Of a DNA stretch of 64,000 bases, positions 16,663 to 25,800 are shown one piece after another. The notes beneath the pieces were generated by a model. It worked only from the letters and a program-made list of their open reading frames with translations. It was not told where the DNA came from and made no database searches. This DNA comes from Streptomyces physcomitrii (GTDB lineage Bacteria; Actinomycetota; Actinomycetes; Streptomycetales; Streptomycetaceae), in contig NZ_JAAWWP010000003.1 in the NCBI RefSeq assembly GCF_012273655.1, forward strand, positions 248,001 to 312,000. Reading direction: 5' to 3'. The stretch's first letter is position 1. Each line of letters begins with the position of its first letter. The position numbers were made by a program, and so were the translations under genes.

Positions 16663-18351
16663 TTTGGCGTCCTGAGTCCCGCCCCCGGCCGCCTCCCCGG
16701 CCACGTCCCCGGTCGCCAGTGCGCGGGTGGTGCGCCGCAGCAGCTTGCCGGTCGGGTTGCGCGGGAGTTCGTCGAGGAAGAGGACCTGGGCCGGGACCTT
16801 GTGCCGGGCGAGACGGGCCCGTACGTGGTCGCGCACCTGCTCCTCGGTCAGGCTCCGGCCGGGTCCGAGGACCACGAAGGCGGCGAGGCGGGTGCCGAAC
16901 TCCGGGTGCTCCACGCCGATCACCGCGGCCTCGGCGATGTCCTCGTGGGCCCAGAGCAGGTTCTCGATCTCGGCGGGGAAGACGTTCTCGCCGCCGCAGA
17001 CCACCATGTCGTCCTCCCGGCCGTCGAGGAAGAGCAGCCCGCCCGCGTCGAAGTGCCCGGTGTCGCCGGTGCTCATCAGTCCGTCGATCTCGTGCTTGGA
17101 CTGGCCGTCGGTGTAGCCGCCGAACTTCATGCCGTTGCCGACGAACACCCGCCCCGGCCGCCCCGGTTCGCGCACCGGGCGCCCCTGCGCGTCGTAGAGC
17201 CGCACCTCGCAGCCGGTCAGGGTGCGGCCCGCGGTGGCCGGGTGGGCGCGCAGCTCCTGCGGCTGGGCGATGGTGGCGAGGGCGACCTCGGTGGAACCGT
17301 AGAGGTTGTAGAGGACCTCGCCGAAGGTGTCGAGGGCGCGCTCCACCAGGGCGGGCGGCAGGGCGGCGCCCGCGCTGAGCATGATCCGCAGCCGGGAGAG
17401 GTCGTGGCCGGCGAGCACCTCGGGGCCGAGTTCGAGCATCCGGTGCAGCATCGTCGGCACCAGGACCATCCCGGTGCACCGGTGCTCGGCCAGCGCCGCC
17501 ACCGCCCGCCGGGCGTCGAAGCGGCGCTGCACCACCAGGGTCGAGCCGAGGCTGACGGCGAGGCCCGCGTGCGCCAGACCGGTGCCGTGGAAGAGCGGCG
17601 AGCAGACCAGCAGGGCCCCGCCCGGCTCCCAGGGCACCCGGTCGAGCAGCTGCACCACCAGCTTCACGCCCTTGACCTGCCGGGGCGCCCCCTTGGGCAG
17701 CCCGGTCGTCCCGCTGGTCAGCAGCACCACGGCCCCCACCTGCGAGGGCGCCCGCGGCGGCTCGGGGGCGGTGTCGGCGATCAGGGCCTCGATACGGGTG
17801 ACCGGGAGCCGGGGTCCACGGGCCCGGTCCCCGCCCTCCCCCTCCTCGGTCCAGGCGAGGAACCGCTCGACGTCCGCGGGGAGATGGTCCGCCACCGCCG
17901 TGAACTCCTCGTCGTACACGAGGACGTCCACGCCCTCGCGCCGGGCCACATCGGCCAGTTGGGGGCCCGCGAAGCCGGTGTTGAGGAGCAGCAGCCGGGC
18001 GCCGAGCTTGGCCGCGGCGAGCAGGGCGTCGAAGAGTCCGCGGTGGTCGCGGCAGAGCACGCCGATCACCGCGCGCTCCGTGATCCCGTCCGCGCGCCAG
18101 GCGGCGGCCAGGGAGTCGGAGCGGCGGTCGAGTTCGGCGTAGGTGAGCGGCCCGAGGTCGTCGATCAGGCCGGTGCTGTCCGGGACGCGCCGGGCCGCCC
18201 CGCGCACCGAGGCGCACAGCGGTCCCCAGCGGCGGGCGTCGCGTTCGAACCGCAGCGAGCGGTCGGGGCGGGCCGGGTCGAACAGCCGCGCCCGGTGCAG
18301 CAGCGTCAGCGCCCGCCCGGCCTCCACGGCACGCAGAAGAAGGGAACTCAT
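16639..18351 (-). CDS. Long-chain acyl-CoA synthetase / AMP-forming ligase
   Basis: A 570-residue member of the ANL superfamily. The ATP-binding P-loop LTSGTTGLPKG lies in the N-terminal domain, the YGSTE motif in the middle, and TGDTGHFD plus the hinge region GREDD follow. The conserved lysine region is PTGKLLRR near the C-terminus. It would activate a fatty or other carboxylic acid as an acyl-CoA. GGAGAG precedes the ATG at 18351. It is divergent from an SDR gene with 301 bp between. Likely use is beta-oxidation or lipid remodelling; chain length cannot be told. Confidence 0.88.
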   Translation of the reverse strand: MSSLLLRAVEAGRALTLLHRARLFDPARPDRSLRFERDARRWGPLCASVRGAARRVPDSTGLIDDLGPLTYAELDRRSDSLAAAWRADGITERAVIGVLCRDHRGLFDALLAAAKLGARLLLLNTGFAGPQLADVARREGVDVLVYDEEFTAVADHLPADVERFLAWTEEGEGGDRARGPRLPVTRIEALIADTAPEPPRAPSQVGAVVLLTSGTTGLPKGAPRQVKGVKLVVQLLDRVPWEPGGALLVCSPLFHGTGLAHAGLAVSLGSTLVVQRRFDARRAVAALAEHRCTGMVLVPTMLHRMLELGPEVLAGHDLSRLRIMLSAGAALPPALVERALDTFGEVLYNLYGSTEVALATIAQPQELRAHPATAGRTLTGCEVRLYDAQGRPVREPGRPGRVFVGNGMKFGGYTDGQSKHEIDGLMSTGDTGHFDAGGLLFLDGREDDMVVCGGENVFPAEIENLLWAHEDIAEAAVIGVEHPEFGTRLAAFVVLGPGRSLTEEQVRDHVRARLARHKVPAQVLFLDELPRNPTGKLLRRTTRALATGDVAGEAAGGGTQDAKARARDGG

Positions 18352-18410
18352 GGCTCTCTCCGCTTCGTCGGGTCCGGGCGCCCCCACAGCAGCCGCCCGC
18401 CCACCGGGAC

Positions 18411-18432
18411 CTTCGCGAAGGTACCCGCGGTA
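18411..18432. promoter_or_regulatory. Two adjacent palindromes upstream of the acyl-CoA synthetase
   Basis: CTTCGCGAAG (18411-18420) is a perfect 10-bp palindrome and TACC-CGC-GGTA (18422-18432) a perfect 4-3-4 inverted repeat. They abut each other 60-81 bp before the ligase start, in the 301-bp divergent gap 18352-18652. They could be an operator for a dimeric repressor. The rest of the gap shows nothing further. Confidence 0.5.
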
Positions 18433-18652
18433 ACACCCCACCTTCAATACGCGGGCGCCCGCCACTTTTCCGCGCTCCGTAGGCGGGGGGTCACCGAGAG
18501 CGGTCGTACGGGGCGGGGTGCGGGGCGGCACGCCCGGGTGGCGGCTGCGGCCCGGGGCGCGTCCGCGGGCCGATGATCGAGGGGTCCGGCACCCGGCCGG
18601 AGGGCCCGCGGCGGTGAGCGCCGCGGGCGGACCACGCACCCGGGAGCACACC

Positions 18653-19447
18653 ATGAAGGCAGATCTGTCCGGGCGTTCGGCCCTGGTCACCGGTTCGACG
18701 CAGGGCATCGGCGCCGCCATCGCCCAGGGGCTCGCGGCGGCCGGAGCCCGTGTCGGCGTCAACGGCCGCGGCGAGGACCGCGTGGCCGAGGCGATCGAGA
18801 CGATGGCCGAGGCGGTACCGGACGGCGAGTTCGTCCCGGTCGCCGCCGATGTGGCCACCGAGGAGGGCGCCGCCCGGGCCGCGCGGCTGCTCCCCGAGGC
18901 CGACATCCTCGTCAACAACCTCGGCATCTTCGGCTCGCAGCCCGCCCTGGAGATCAGCGACGCGGAGTGGCGCCGCTACTTCGAGGTCAACGTCCTCTCC
19001 GCGGTGCGCCTGACCCGCACCTTCCTGCCCGGGATGATGAGCCGGGGCTGGGGCCGGGTCCAGTACCTCGCCAGCGACTCGGCGGTCGCGGTGCCCGCCG
19101 AGATGATCCACTACGGCATGTCCAAGACGGCGCTGCTCGCGGTCGGCCGGGGCTTCGCCAAGGAGGCGGCCGGCACCGGCGTCACCGTCAACTGCGTGCT
19201 CGCGGGCCCCACGCACACCGGCGGCGTGGAGGACTTCGTGTACTCCCTGGTCGGCACGGACCTGCGCTGGGAGGAGGCCCAGCGCGCCTTCATGCGCGAG
19301 TACCGCCCGCAGTCCCTGCTCCAGCGCCTGATCGAGCCGGAGGAGATCGCCCACCTGTGCGTCTACCTCGCCTCCGACCTCGCCTCGGCGACCACCGGCG
19401 GGGCGGTACGGGTGGACGGGGGGTATGTGGACTCGATCCTGCCGTAG
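18653..19447 (+). CDS. Short-chain dehydrogenase/reductase (FabG-like)
   Basis: A 264-residue classical SDR: TGSTQGIG near 14-21, NNLG in place of NNAG, the catalytic serine in YLASDSA, and YGMSK with the active-site Tyr and Lys. The C-terminal end GGAVRVDGGYVDSILP is typical of FabG-type dimers. GGGAG lies 8 bp before the ATG. Its divergent neighbour activates acyl groups, so a role with fatty acyl or related substrates is reasonable but not shown. The Leu in NNLG is a common subfamily variant. Confidence 0.88.
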   Translation: MKADLSGRSALVTGSTQGIGAAIAQGLAAAGARVGVNGRGEDRVAEAIETMAEAVPDGEFVPVAADVATEEGAARAARLLPEADILVNNLGIFGSQPALEISDAEWRRYFEVNVLSAVRLTRTFLPGMMSRGWGRVQYLASDSAVAVPAEMIHYGMSKTALLAVGRGFAKEAAGTGVTVNCVLAGPTHTGGVEDFVYSLVGTDLRWEEAQRAFMREYRPQSLLQRLIEPEEIAHLCVYLASDLASATTGGAVRVDGGYVDSILP

Positions 19448-19457
19448 GGCGCTCCCC

Positions 19458-20753
19458 TCAGGCCGCGAGCGTCTCCCTGAGCTCCCGGACGGCAGGCTCG
19501 GCGTGGTGACGGGTGGGGATGGAGCGGTACAGGTCCATGGCCCGGGCGCGGGTCAGGCCGATACGGAAGCCCGGAGGCAGACCCCGGAGGGCGGCAGCGG
19601 CGGTACGGCACGCCTGCTCGCTTTCGCCCTCGCGGTGCAGGCAGGCAGCGCCGTCGATCCGTAGCAGAGTGCGGGTCATCGCGCTGGTCGGGCTCGACAA
19701 GGCGAGCGCGCGGTCCTGACTCTCCCGAGCGCGCCCGGTCTCGCCGAGCACGGTGAGCGCGTGGGACAAGTGGACATGCTGCTTCTGCTCACCGAGCCCG
19801 AACCAGGTGTCCGCGCGCTGCTCGCCGGTGAGCTGTCCGGCGAACCGGTTCGCATCCGCGATCGCCTCCCGGGCCTGGTCACCACGACCGCACAGCGCAT
19901 GCGCTCGGGCGGCCACAGCGGCAGCCAGCGCGGCGGTGGCGGTGGGCGTCGTCCCGGCCGTCTGCCGTGCCTTTTCGGCGAGTTCGGCGGCGGTTCTCGG
20001 TGCGCCGAAGTTGAGCGGCACCATCGCCTCCCTGGCCAGCGCCCAGGCCTGCAAGGAACGGTCGCCCGACTCCACTGCGGCCAGCCGCGCCGTACGGAAC
20101 CACGCCGAGGACTCCTTACGGTCCCCGACATCGTGGAGCACGATGGCGATCATCCCGGCGAGTTGCCCTGCGACCCGGGACAGCCGTACTCGCGCCCCGG
20201 CCGACAACGGCTGTTCGAAGAGTGGACCGATATCGGCGAAGTCGGAGCCCAGTTCCTTCAGTACGGCGGCAGGCGTCCGGCCGCCGTATCCGTGGCTGTA
20301 GTGCTCGACGGCTGATTCCAGATGTGGCAGATCAGCCCGCGCGCCACTGCTGAGCGCATGGTCCACCCGCTCGCGGGTGTCGGAGATCCAGGCCAGGGCT
20401 GGGCCCGTGAGACCGGCTGCGAGCACCGAGACACCCAGGAAATCACGCCGTTCCACCGGGGGTACCTCCTGCTCAGGTTCCGAGGACGTAGGTGCCGGAA
20501 CGAGCTTGCGGAATCTGCGACTTGACGCGACCGCTCGCTGCACTTCTCCAATGGTGAGTCCATAGCCGTCGGCAATCAACCGGTGCCAGTGGGGAACGGG
20601 CACTCTCCTCTCGGTCTCCCACCGCTTGATGTTCTCGGGATCGACCCACCGGCCGCCGATGCGTTCCAACAACTCTGCCTGCTGCTTCCGGGTCCGTCCG
20701 GCCGCTTCCCGCAGACCGCGTAACAGCTGGCCAATTCCGTCTGGACTCACCAT
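19458..20753 (-). CDS. XRE-family regulator with TPR-like C-terminal half
   Basis: A 431-residue regulator. Residues about 5-70 hold an HTH (GIGQLLRGLREAAGRTRKQQ and following). A short hydrophobic stretch around 113-127 (FLGVSVLAAGLTGPALAW) is typical of this Streptomyces family. The rest is helical and repeat-like, consistent with TPR units that bind a peptide or protein. It is divergent from a small anti-sigma-like ATPase gene, a recurring Streptomyces arrangement linked to development or stress switches. GAGG lies 7 bp before the ATG. Confidence 0.85.
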   Translation of the reverse strand: MVSPDGIGQLLRGLREAAGRTRKQQAELLERIGGRWVDPENIKRWETERRVPVPHWHRLIADGYGLTIGEVQRAVASSRRFRKLVPAPTSSEPEQEVPPVERRDFLGVSVLAAGLTGPALAWISDTRERVDHALSSGARADLPHLESAVEHYSHGYGGRTPAAVLKELGSDFADIGPLFEQPLSAGARVRLSRVAGQLAGMIAIVLHDVGDRKESSAWFRTARLAAVESGDRSLQAWALAREAMVPLNFGAPRTAAELAEKARQTAGTTPTATAALAAAVAARAHALCGRGDQAREAIADANRFAGQLTGEQRADTWFGLGEQKQHVHLSHALTVLGETGRARESQDRALALSSPTSAMTRTLLRIDGAACLHREGESEQACRTAAAALRGLPPGFRIGLTRARAMDLYRSIPTRHHAEPAVRELRETLAA

Positions 20754-20945
20754 CGTCAGCCTCGCATCTCCGCTTGTGACTCGGGACCATCCTGGCCCCC
20801 CCTGGCGGCCCCCTGCCTGGCGTCTCGTCAAAATGCACCCCTGCGCGGCCCTGTGAGCTCCGCACCGCCTGCCGTTGGACTGGATACGTGCCCGCCTCCC
20901 CTGTGCGGGCACGGCGCTTCCTCTTCCCGAGTGACAAGGCCTCAG

Positions 20946-21365
20946 ATGACCGTGCCCACCATTCCCAGTCCACCAGGCTCCGTCGGCTACACCAGGACCC
21001 TGCCGTGCGAGGCCGCGAGCGCGAGAACCGCCCGCGCCCTGGTACGCACCGCTCTGACGGCGTGGGAGTTGCCTCACCTCGCCGAAGACGCGGAACTCGC
21101 GATCACCGAGCTGGTGGCGAACGCCTCGCAGCACACTCCCTGTCGCTCGATCCGCGTCGCGGTGAGGCATACGGCGGAGGGCCGGGTACGCATCAGCGTC
21201 GTGGACACGTCCCGTGTGCACCCGGTACTCAGGCAGGCGGACGCCGACGACGCCGGAGGGCGCGGTCTGACCATGATCGACGCGCTCACGCACAGCTGGG
21301 GGACCGATCCCCTGCCCGGTGGCAAATGCGTCTGGTGCGAGCTGCCGACCGGGACGGACACGTGA
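20946..21365 (+). CDS. Anti-sigma-factor-like ATP-binding protein (HATPase_c_2, RsbW type)
   Basis: A 139-residue GHKL ATPase domain. The N box is ITELVANASQHT and the G1 region is GGRGLTMIDAL. In this family such proteins bind and phosphorylate partners or sequester sigma factors. The ATG at 20946 is preferred over an upstream ATG because it starts at the usual domain edge. The gene ends in a 4-bp GTGA overlap with the next small gene, so they are translationally coupled. The divergent XRE/TPR gene is the likely functional partner. Confidence 0.87.
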   Translation: MTVPTIPSPPGSVGYTRTLPCEAASARTARALVRTALTAWELPHLAEDAELAITELVANASQHTPCRSIRVAVRHTAEGRVRISVVDTSRVHPVLRQADADDAGGRGLTMIDALTHSWGTDPLPGGKCVWCELPTGTDT

Positions 21366-21565
21366 CGGCCCGCTCAGTGGCTCGCGTGGGAGACCAGATC
21401 CGCGACGTGAGCGCCGATCGCAGCGGCATCGTCACCGACATGAGCGACGGGGCCTACGTCCTGCGGCCGGTGCATGGCGGCGGCACGTGGTGGACCGTCG
21501 ACGATCCGGCACATCTGGAAGTGACCATGACCCGGGAACAGCGCGCGGCGGAAGGACGCGTCTGA
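21362..21565 (+). CDS. Small protein coupled to the ATP-binding protein
   Basis: A 67-residue protein starting at GTG, whose first bases overlap the stop codon of the ATPase gene (GTGA). It has the pattern GDQIRDVSADRSGIVTDMSD then YVLRPVHGGGTWWTVDDP, with conserved Trp and Gly residues that look like a small beta fold. Such small genes often follow anti-sigma-like ATPases in Streptomyces, but I know no assigned function. Coupled translation suggests the two act together. Confidence 0.75.
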   Translation: MTARSVARVGDQIRDVSADRSGIVTDMSDGAYVLRPVHGGGTWWTVDDPAHLEVTMTREQRAAEGRV

Positions 21566-21771
21566 GTTCGCGCACGGACCGACCGCCACCGCCACCGCCA
21601 CCGCCGCCCAGAAGGAAACACAACGTACGCAGCGGTTCACCCCGCGCGCACGTCTTGCCGCGCGGCGCCCGCGGGGCTTTCGTGGAAGGAGTGGTACCGG
21701 TTGCCTGGCCTCCCCCCAGCGGGACCGTGACCGGTGGCACTGCCTCGCGTCAGGCAGGAGGTGCGTGAGTC

Positions 21772-22356
21772 ATGGCGGCCACCGTACGGACAGGGCGCTG
21801 GCTGTGGCACTGGCGCCACAACGACCTGCGGCGGCCCAGTGACCGCGCCGAGGGCTGGATCCTGCTCGCCGCGCTGGCCCTCGCGGTCACCGGCGGCGCG
21901 GCCTCGGGCGCCCTGGCGGCGGGTGTCGTGGTCGACAGCGCGGAGCAGCAGCAGTCCGCCCGCCGCGAGGTCACCGCGACGGTCACCGAGGCCGCCTCCC
22001 GCGCCTCCCCCGACGACACCGGCTTCGGTGACGACCGGGTGCGGACCGCGATCCGGTGGCGCGACGACGGGGGCCGCGTCCACCACAGCGACACCAAGGT
22101 CCCGCCGAACACCGAGAAGGGCACCGAGGTCCCGCTCTGGATCGACCGGGACGGCCGCCCGGCCACCGCACCGCCCTCCACCGGCGAACTGCTCGGCGGC
22201 GCGGCAGCCACCGGCGGCCTGACCGCGCTCGGCGTCGCGGGCGGCGTGATGCTCACCGAACGCGGCGCCCGGTACGCCCTCGACCGGCGGCGGATCCGCC
22301 AGTGGGAACGCGAATGGGAGGTCGTCGGACCGTACTGGCGACGCAAGGCACTGTGA
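21772..22356 (+). CDS. Rv1733c-family membrane protein
   Basis: A 194-residue protein with a WHWRHNDLRRPSDRAEGW opening, one strong transmembrane helix at about 28-50 and a second near 140-160. The extracytoplasmic part between them and the Arg/Trp-rich tail fit the actinobacterial Rv1733c family. The mycobacterial member is a dormancy-regulon protein of unknown function. AGGAGG lies 10 bp before the ATG. No operon partner is evident. Confidence 0.85.
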   Translation: MAATVRTGRWLWHWRHNDLRRPSDRAEGWILLAALALAVTGGAASGALAAGVVVDSAEQQQSARREVTATVTEAASRASPDDTGFGDDRVRTAIRWRDDGGRVHHSDTKVPPNTEKGTEVPLWIDRDGRPATAPPSTGELLGGAAATGGLTALGVAGGVMLTERGARYALDRRRIRQWEREWEVVGPYWRRKAL

Positions 22357-22804
22357 GGACGGGGGCGGGGGACGGGGCGGGGACGAGGACGGGGGACGTG
22401 GGGCGGCTCACCGGGGCCGGGGTGGCCGGGGGCGGTTGAGTGCCGGGGGCGACCGGTGGCCGGGGCGACCGAGTGTCGGGCAGGCGGTCAACTCAGTTCT
22501 GCGGGTGAGTAGTTGGGGACGAGGGGGAGCTGCGAGCGAGGGCGCAACTGCGCAGTGCATCTGGGGCAGCTGGGACCCGGGCGGTGGGCTCCCGTTCATC
22601 ACGGGCTCCCGTTCATCACGGGCTCCCGTTCATCACGGGCTCCCGTTCATCACGGGCTCCCGTTCATCACGGGCTCCCGTTCATCACGGGCTCGGGTTCA
22701 TCACGGGCTCGACTCCGTACGTGAGCCCACCGCGGATTCGACCCGGCTCCGCGGATTCGAACCGGTTCCACAGGCTCGACCCGGCTCCGCGGACTCGACC
22801 CGGT
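22357..22804. other. 448-bp gap dominated by two tandem repeat arrays
   Basis: No gene is supported. The first 200 bp are G-rich without clear signals; the remainder is taken up by the 17-bp and 19-bp arrays described separately. The gap lies between the 3' ends of two convergent genes. Confidence 0.7.
22586..22704. repeat. Seven tandem 17-bp repeats
   Basis: The unit GGGCTCCCGTTCATCAC occurs six times without change (22586-22687) and once with two differences (22688-22704). There are no spacers, so this is not CRISPR. The unit is not a multiple of three and lies outside genes, so it was not selected as protein. It is a young, very regular minisatellite. Confidence 0.9.
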
Positions 22805-22806
22805 TC
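22731..22806. repeat. Four tandem 19-bp imperfect repeats at the 3' end of the LAL gene
   Basis: On the minus strand the unit is GARCCGGKTCGARTCCGCG. Four copies run from 22731 to 22806, and the stop codon of the LuxR gene lies at the edge of the first. One copy contains GGTTCGAATCC, which imitates a tRNA T-arm by chance. Confidence 0.75.
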
Positions 22807-25800
22807 AGTGCTCGCCGCGCCCGGCGACTCCAGGCCCGTCCCCGGGCCCAGCCCCCGTCCCGGTCCCGGTCCCCGTCCCCGTCCCGGTCCTCGCCCCCGC
22901 CCCCGTCCCGCCCAGGGCACCGTCGCCCCTGACACCGTCACCTCTGGCACCGCCCCCGCCGCCGTCCTCCCCCGCCCGGTCCGCCGCCGAGGCCGCCGCC
23001 AGGTCGCGGCGGGAGACGGTGCCGAGCTTGTGCATCGCGCGGGCGACATGCTGCTCGACGGTGCGGTGCGAGAGGTGCAGGGTGCTCGCTATCTCGCGGT
23101 TGGTGAGACCGGAGGCGGCGAGTTCGGCGACCTCGCTCTCGCGCGGGGAGAGCCGGTCCCCGTACGAGGGCCTGCCCGGCGCGCGGCGGCGCTCCTCGGC
23201 GGGCTGGTGCTCGCGCAGCGCGGCCCGCGCCCTGGCGGCGTCCCAGACGGCCCCCAGCTCGGTGAACCCGGCGACGCAGCCGTCGAGTTCGGCCAGTGCG
23301 CGGTCCGGCGCACCCGAGGGCGCCCCGCCCTGCCGACGCCGCCCGCCGCCGGTGCCCGAGGGCTCGCCCTCCCCGTCGGGTAGCGCGGCGAGTACGCACC
23401 GGGCCGCGCCCTCCGCGGTGAGCGCGGCGGCGTACGGGCGGGGCATCTTGCCGTAGGCCGCGGCCGCCCGGCGGTAGTGGCCCGCGGCCTCGGTCAGCGC
23501 GCCGGCGGCCTCGGCGAGGGCGGCCCGGGACCAGCTCAGGGAGGCGGTCGCGGCCGGGGCGTCGAGCCCGTCGAGCCCCGCGGCGAACTCCTCGGCCATG
23601 GCACGGGCCGCCGCCGCGTCCCCGTCCCTGGCCACCGCCTCGACCGCCCAGGGCGCCAGCTCCGCCGCCCAGACCCACACCCCCTTGTCGGCGATTCCCG
23701 CCCAGGCCTTGCGGGCGATCCCGGCCGCGGCGGCCGGGTTCTCCCGGACCAGCTCCAGGCGTATCAGCGCACCGGCGACGGCCGCCGACAGCGGGGCCGG
23801 GGCCGCGCCGGGCGGGGAGGCCTGCTCCCCGGAGAGCCAGGACAGGGCGCGGCCCCACTCGCCGCGGGCGAGGGCGAGCAGGCCGAGCACCATCCGGGCG
23901 TCGGCGGAGATCACCGGCATGTCGGCGGTGGCCTCCACGAAGGCCTCGCAGCGCTCGGTGAGCCCGGCCCACCGCCCCGTGGCCCACTCCAGCTGGAGCC
24001 GGGCCCCGAGCGCGGTGTGCTCGGTGTAGGGGGCGCCGCTGCGCGCGGCCAGCTCCTGGCCCTCGGCGAGCAGATCGACGGCGCGGGAGTAGTGGCCGAG
24101 CCAGACCGAGGAGTCGGCGGCGTTGCACAGGCCGCGGGCCGCGTGCTGGAGGCAGCGCGGGTCGGTGCTGTCCACCGGCAGCGTCTTGAGCAGGTCCACC
24201 GCGCCCGGGTCGCCGTAGCTCATGGCGAGGCTCGCCCGGCCCGCCGCGACCGCCGCCCGCACCGCCACGTCGCCGCTGTCGGCCGCCGCCTCCTCGGCGC
24301 CGTCCATCCACTCCTGGTGGGTGGCGAGCGAGGAGATCGGCCAGTACGGCATGGCGAGGGCGGACATGGCGCGGGCGGAGAGGTCGGGCCGCTGCTCGCG
24401 CAGTTCGTCGGAGGCCCGCTCCAGCTCGCCCCAGCCCTCGACGCCGAGCCCGACCTGGTTGCAGAGCAGCAGGCCGAGGTCGAGCCGGACCTCGCCGCGC
24501 ACCACCGCGGGCAGGTCCTCGTCCTGGACGATCTGGGTGAGCACCTGCACCGTCTCGTCCGAACGCAGCCCCACCACCGCGCTGCGCGAGAGCATCGGCG
24601 CCAGCCGCCCGCGGGCCCGGGGCGGCACCGCGGCGGAGGCCAGGGTGCGTTCGAGCAGGGCGATCGCCTCCGGGTGGCGCCCGGCGGCGGTGGCCTCGGT
24701 CGCCGCCCGCTCCACCGCCCTCAGCCAGCCCTTGACCCGGCCGCAGGCCCGCCGGTGCCGGGCCACCGCCGCCCACGGCACCGGCTGCCTGCGCACCAGC
24801 ACCTCCGCGGCCCGCGCGTGCAGCTGCTCCCGTACGGGGGCGGGCAGGCTCTCCCGGACCGGCCCCGCGGCCAGCGGCACCGGCAGCCCGTAGGCGTACT
24901 GCCCGCCCTCCTCGCCCCGCGCCACGAGCGCCGCACCGGAGAGCGCGGCGAGCAGCGCGAGATGCCCCTCGACGGGACTCAGCCCGGCCACCGCGAGCAG
25001 TTCGTCCCCGCGCACCGGCTCGTCGAGCACCCCGGCCGCGCCGACCACCATCCGGTACGGGGCGGGCAGCGCGGCGGTGCGCCCGAGTATCAGCTCGGCC
25101 AGGCGGACCGGGACTCCGGCGGCGTCCACCTCGGCCGCCGTGATCGTCTGGCGGGAACTCTCGCGCAGCACCGCGAGCAGGTCGACCACCACCTGCGCCA
25201 CCCCACCGGAGACCTGGTGCAGCCGCCGTACGGCCCCCGCGGTGGCGCGGTCGCCGAGCACCTCCTCGGCGGCCCGGCGGACCCGGTCCTCGTCCCAGGG
25301 CTCCAGGCGATGCCGGAGCGCCGTGAACTCCGGTGCCGTCCGGGGCGGCGGCGCACCCAGCGGCAGTCCCGGCTCCGCCAGCTCCTCGGGACGGTAGGCC
25401 AGCACCACCGCCACCAGCCGCGACGCGGGCCGGGCGAGCACCCCGCGCAGCCGATCGAGCAGCTCCGGCTCGGCCAGGTGCACATCGTCCACGGCGAGGA
25501 GGACGGGGTCCCCTGTGGATCGGTGGTCCGGGGTGCGGCGGTCGGAGAGCTGCCGGTCCGGGGGGTGCCGGTCGGAGAGCTGCCGGTCCGAGGACTGCCG
25601 GTCGGAGAGCTGCCGGTCCGGGGGGTGCCGGTCGGAGAGCTGCCGGTCCGAGGACTGCCGGTCCGAGAGCTGCCGGTCCGAGGACCACCGATCCGCCGAC
25701 TGCCGATCCCCGGGCCGCCGGTCCCGGGACTGCCGATCCTGGGACCGGCGATCCCCGGACTGGCGATCCTGGTACTGCCGATCCCCGGACAGCCGATCCT

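Noticed and set aside
16639..18436. Other long open frames over the acyl-CoA synthetase and similar genes
   Set aside because: They are Arg/Pro/Ala-rich out-of-frame readings, as expected in DNA with extreme third-position GC, and contain no domains.
22586..22704. CRISPR array
   Set aside because: The units are 17 bp and directly adjacent with no spacers, and there are no cas genes in the window.
22750..22768. tRNA gene on the minus strand (GGTTCGAATCC T-arm)
   Set aside because: The T-arm-like sequence is one unit of a 19-bp tandem array. No matching acceptor stem, anticodon arm or D-arm is present around it.
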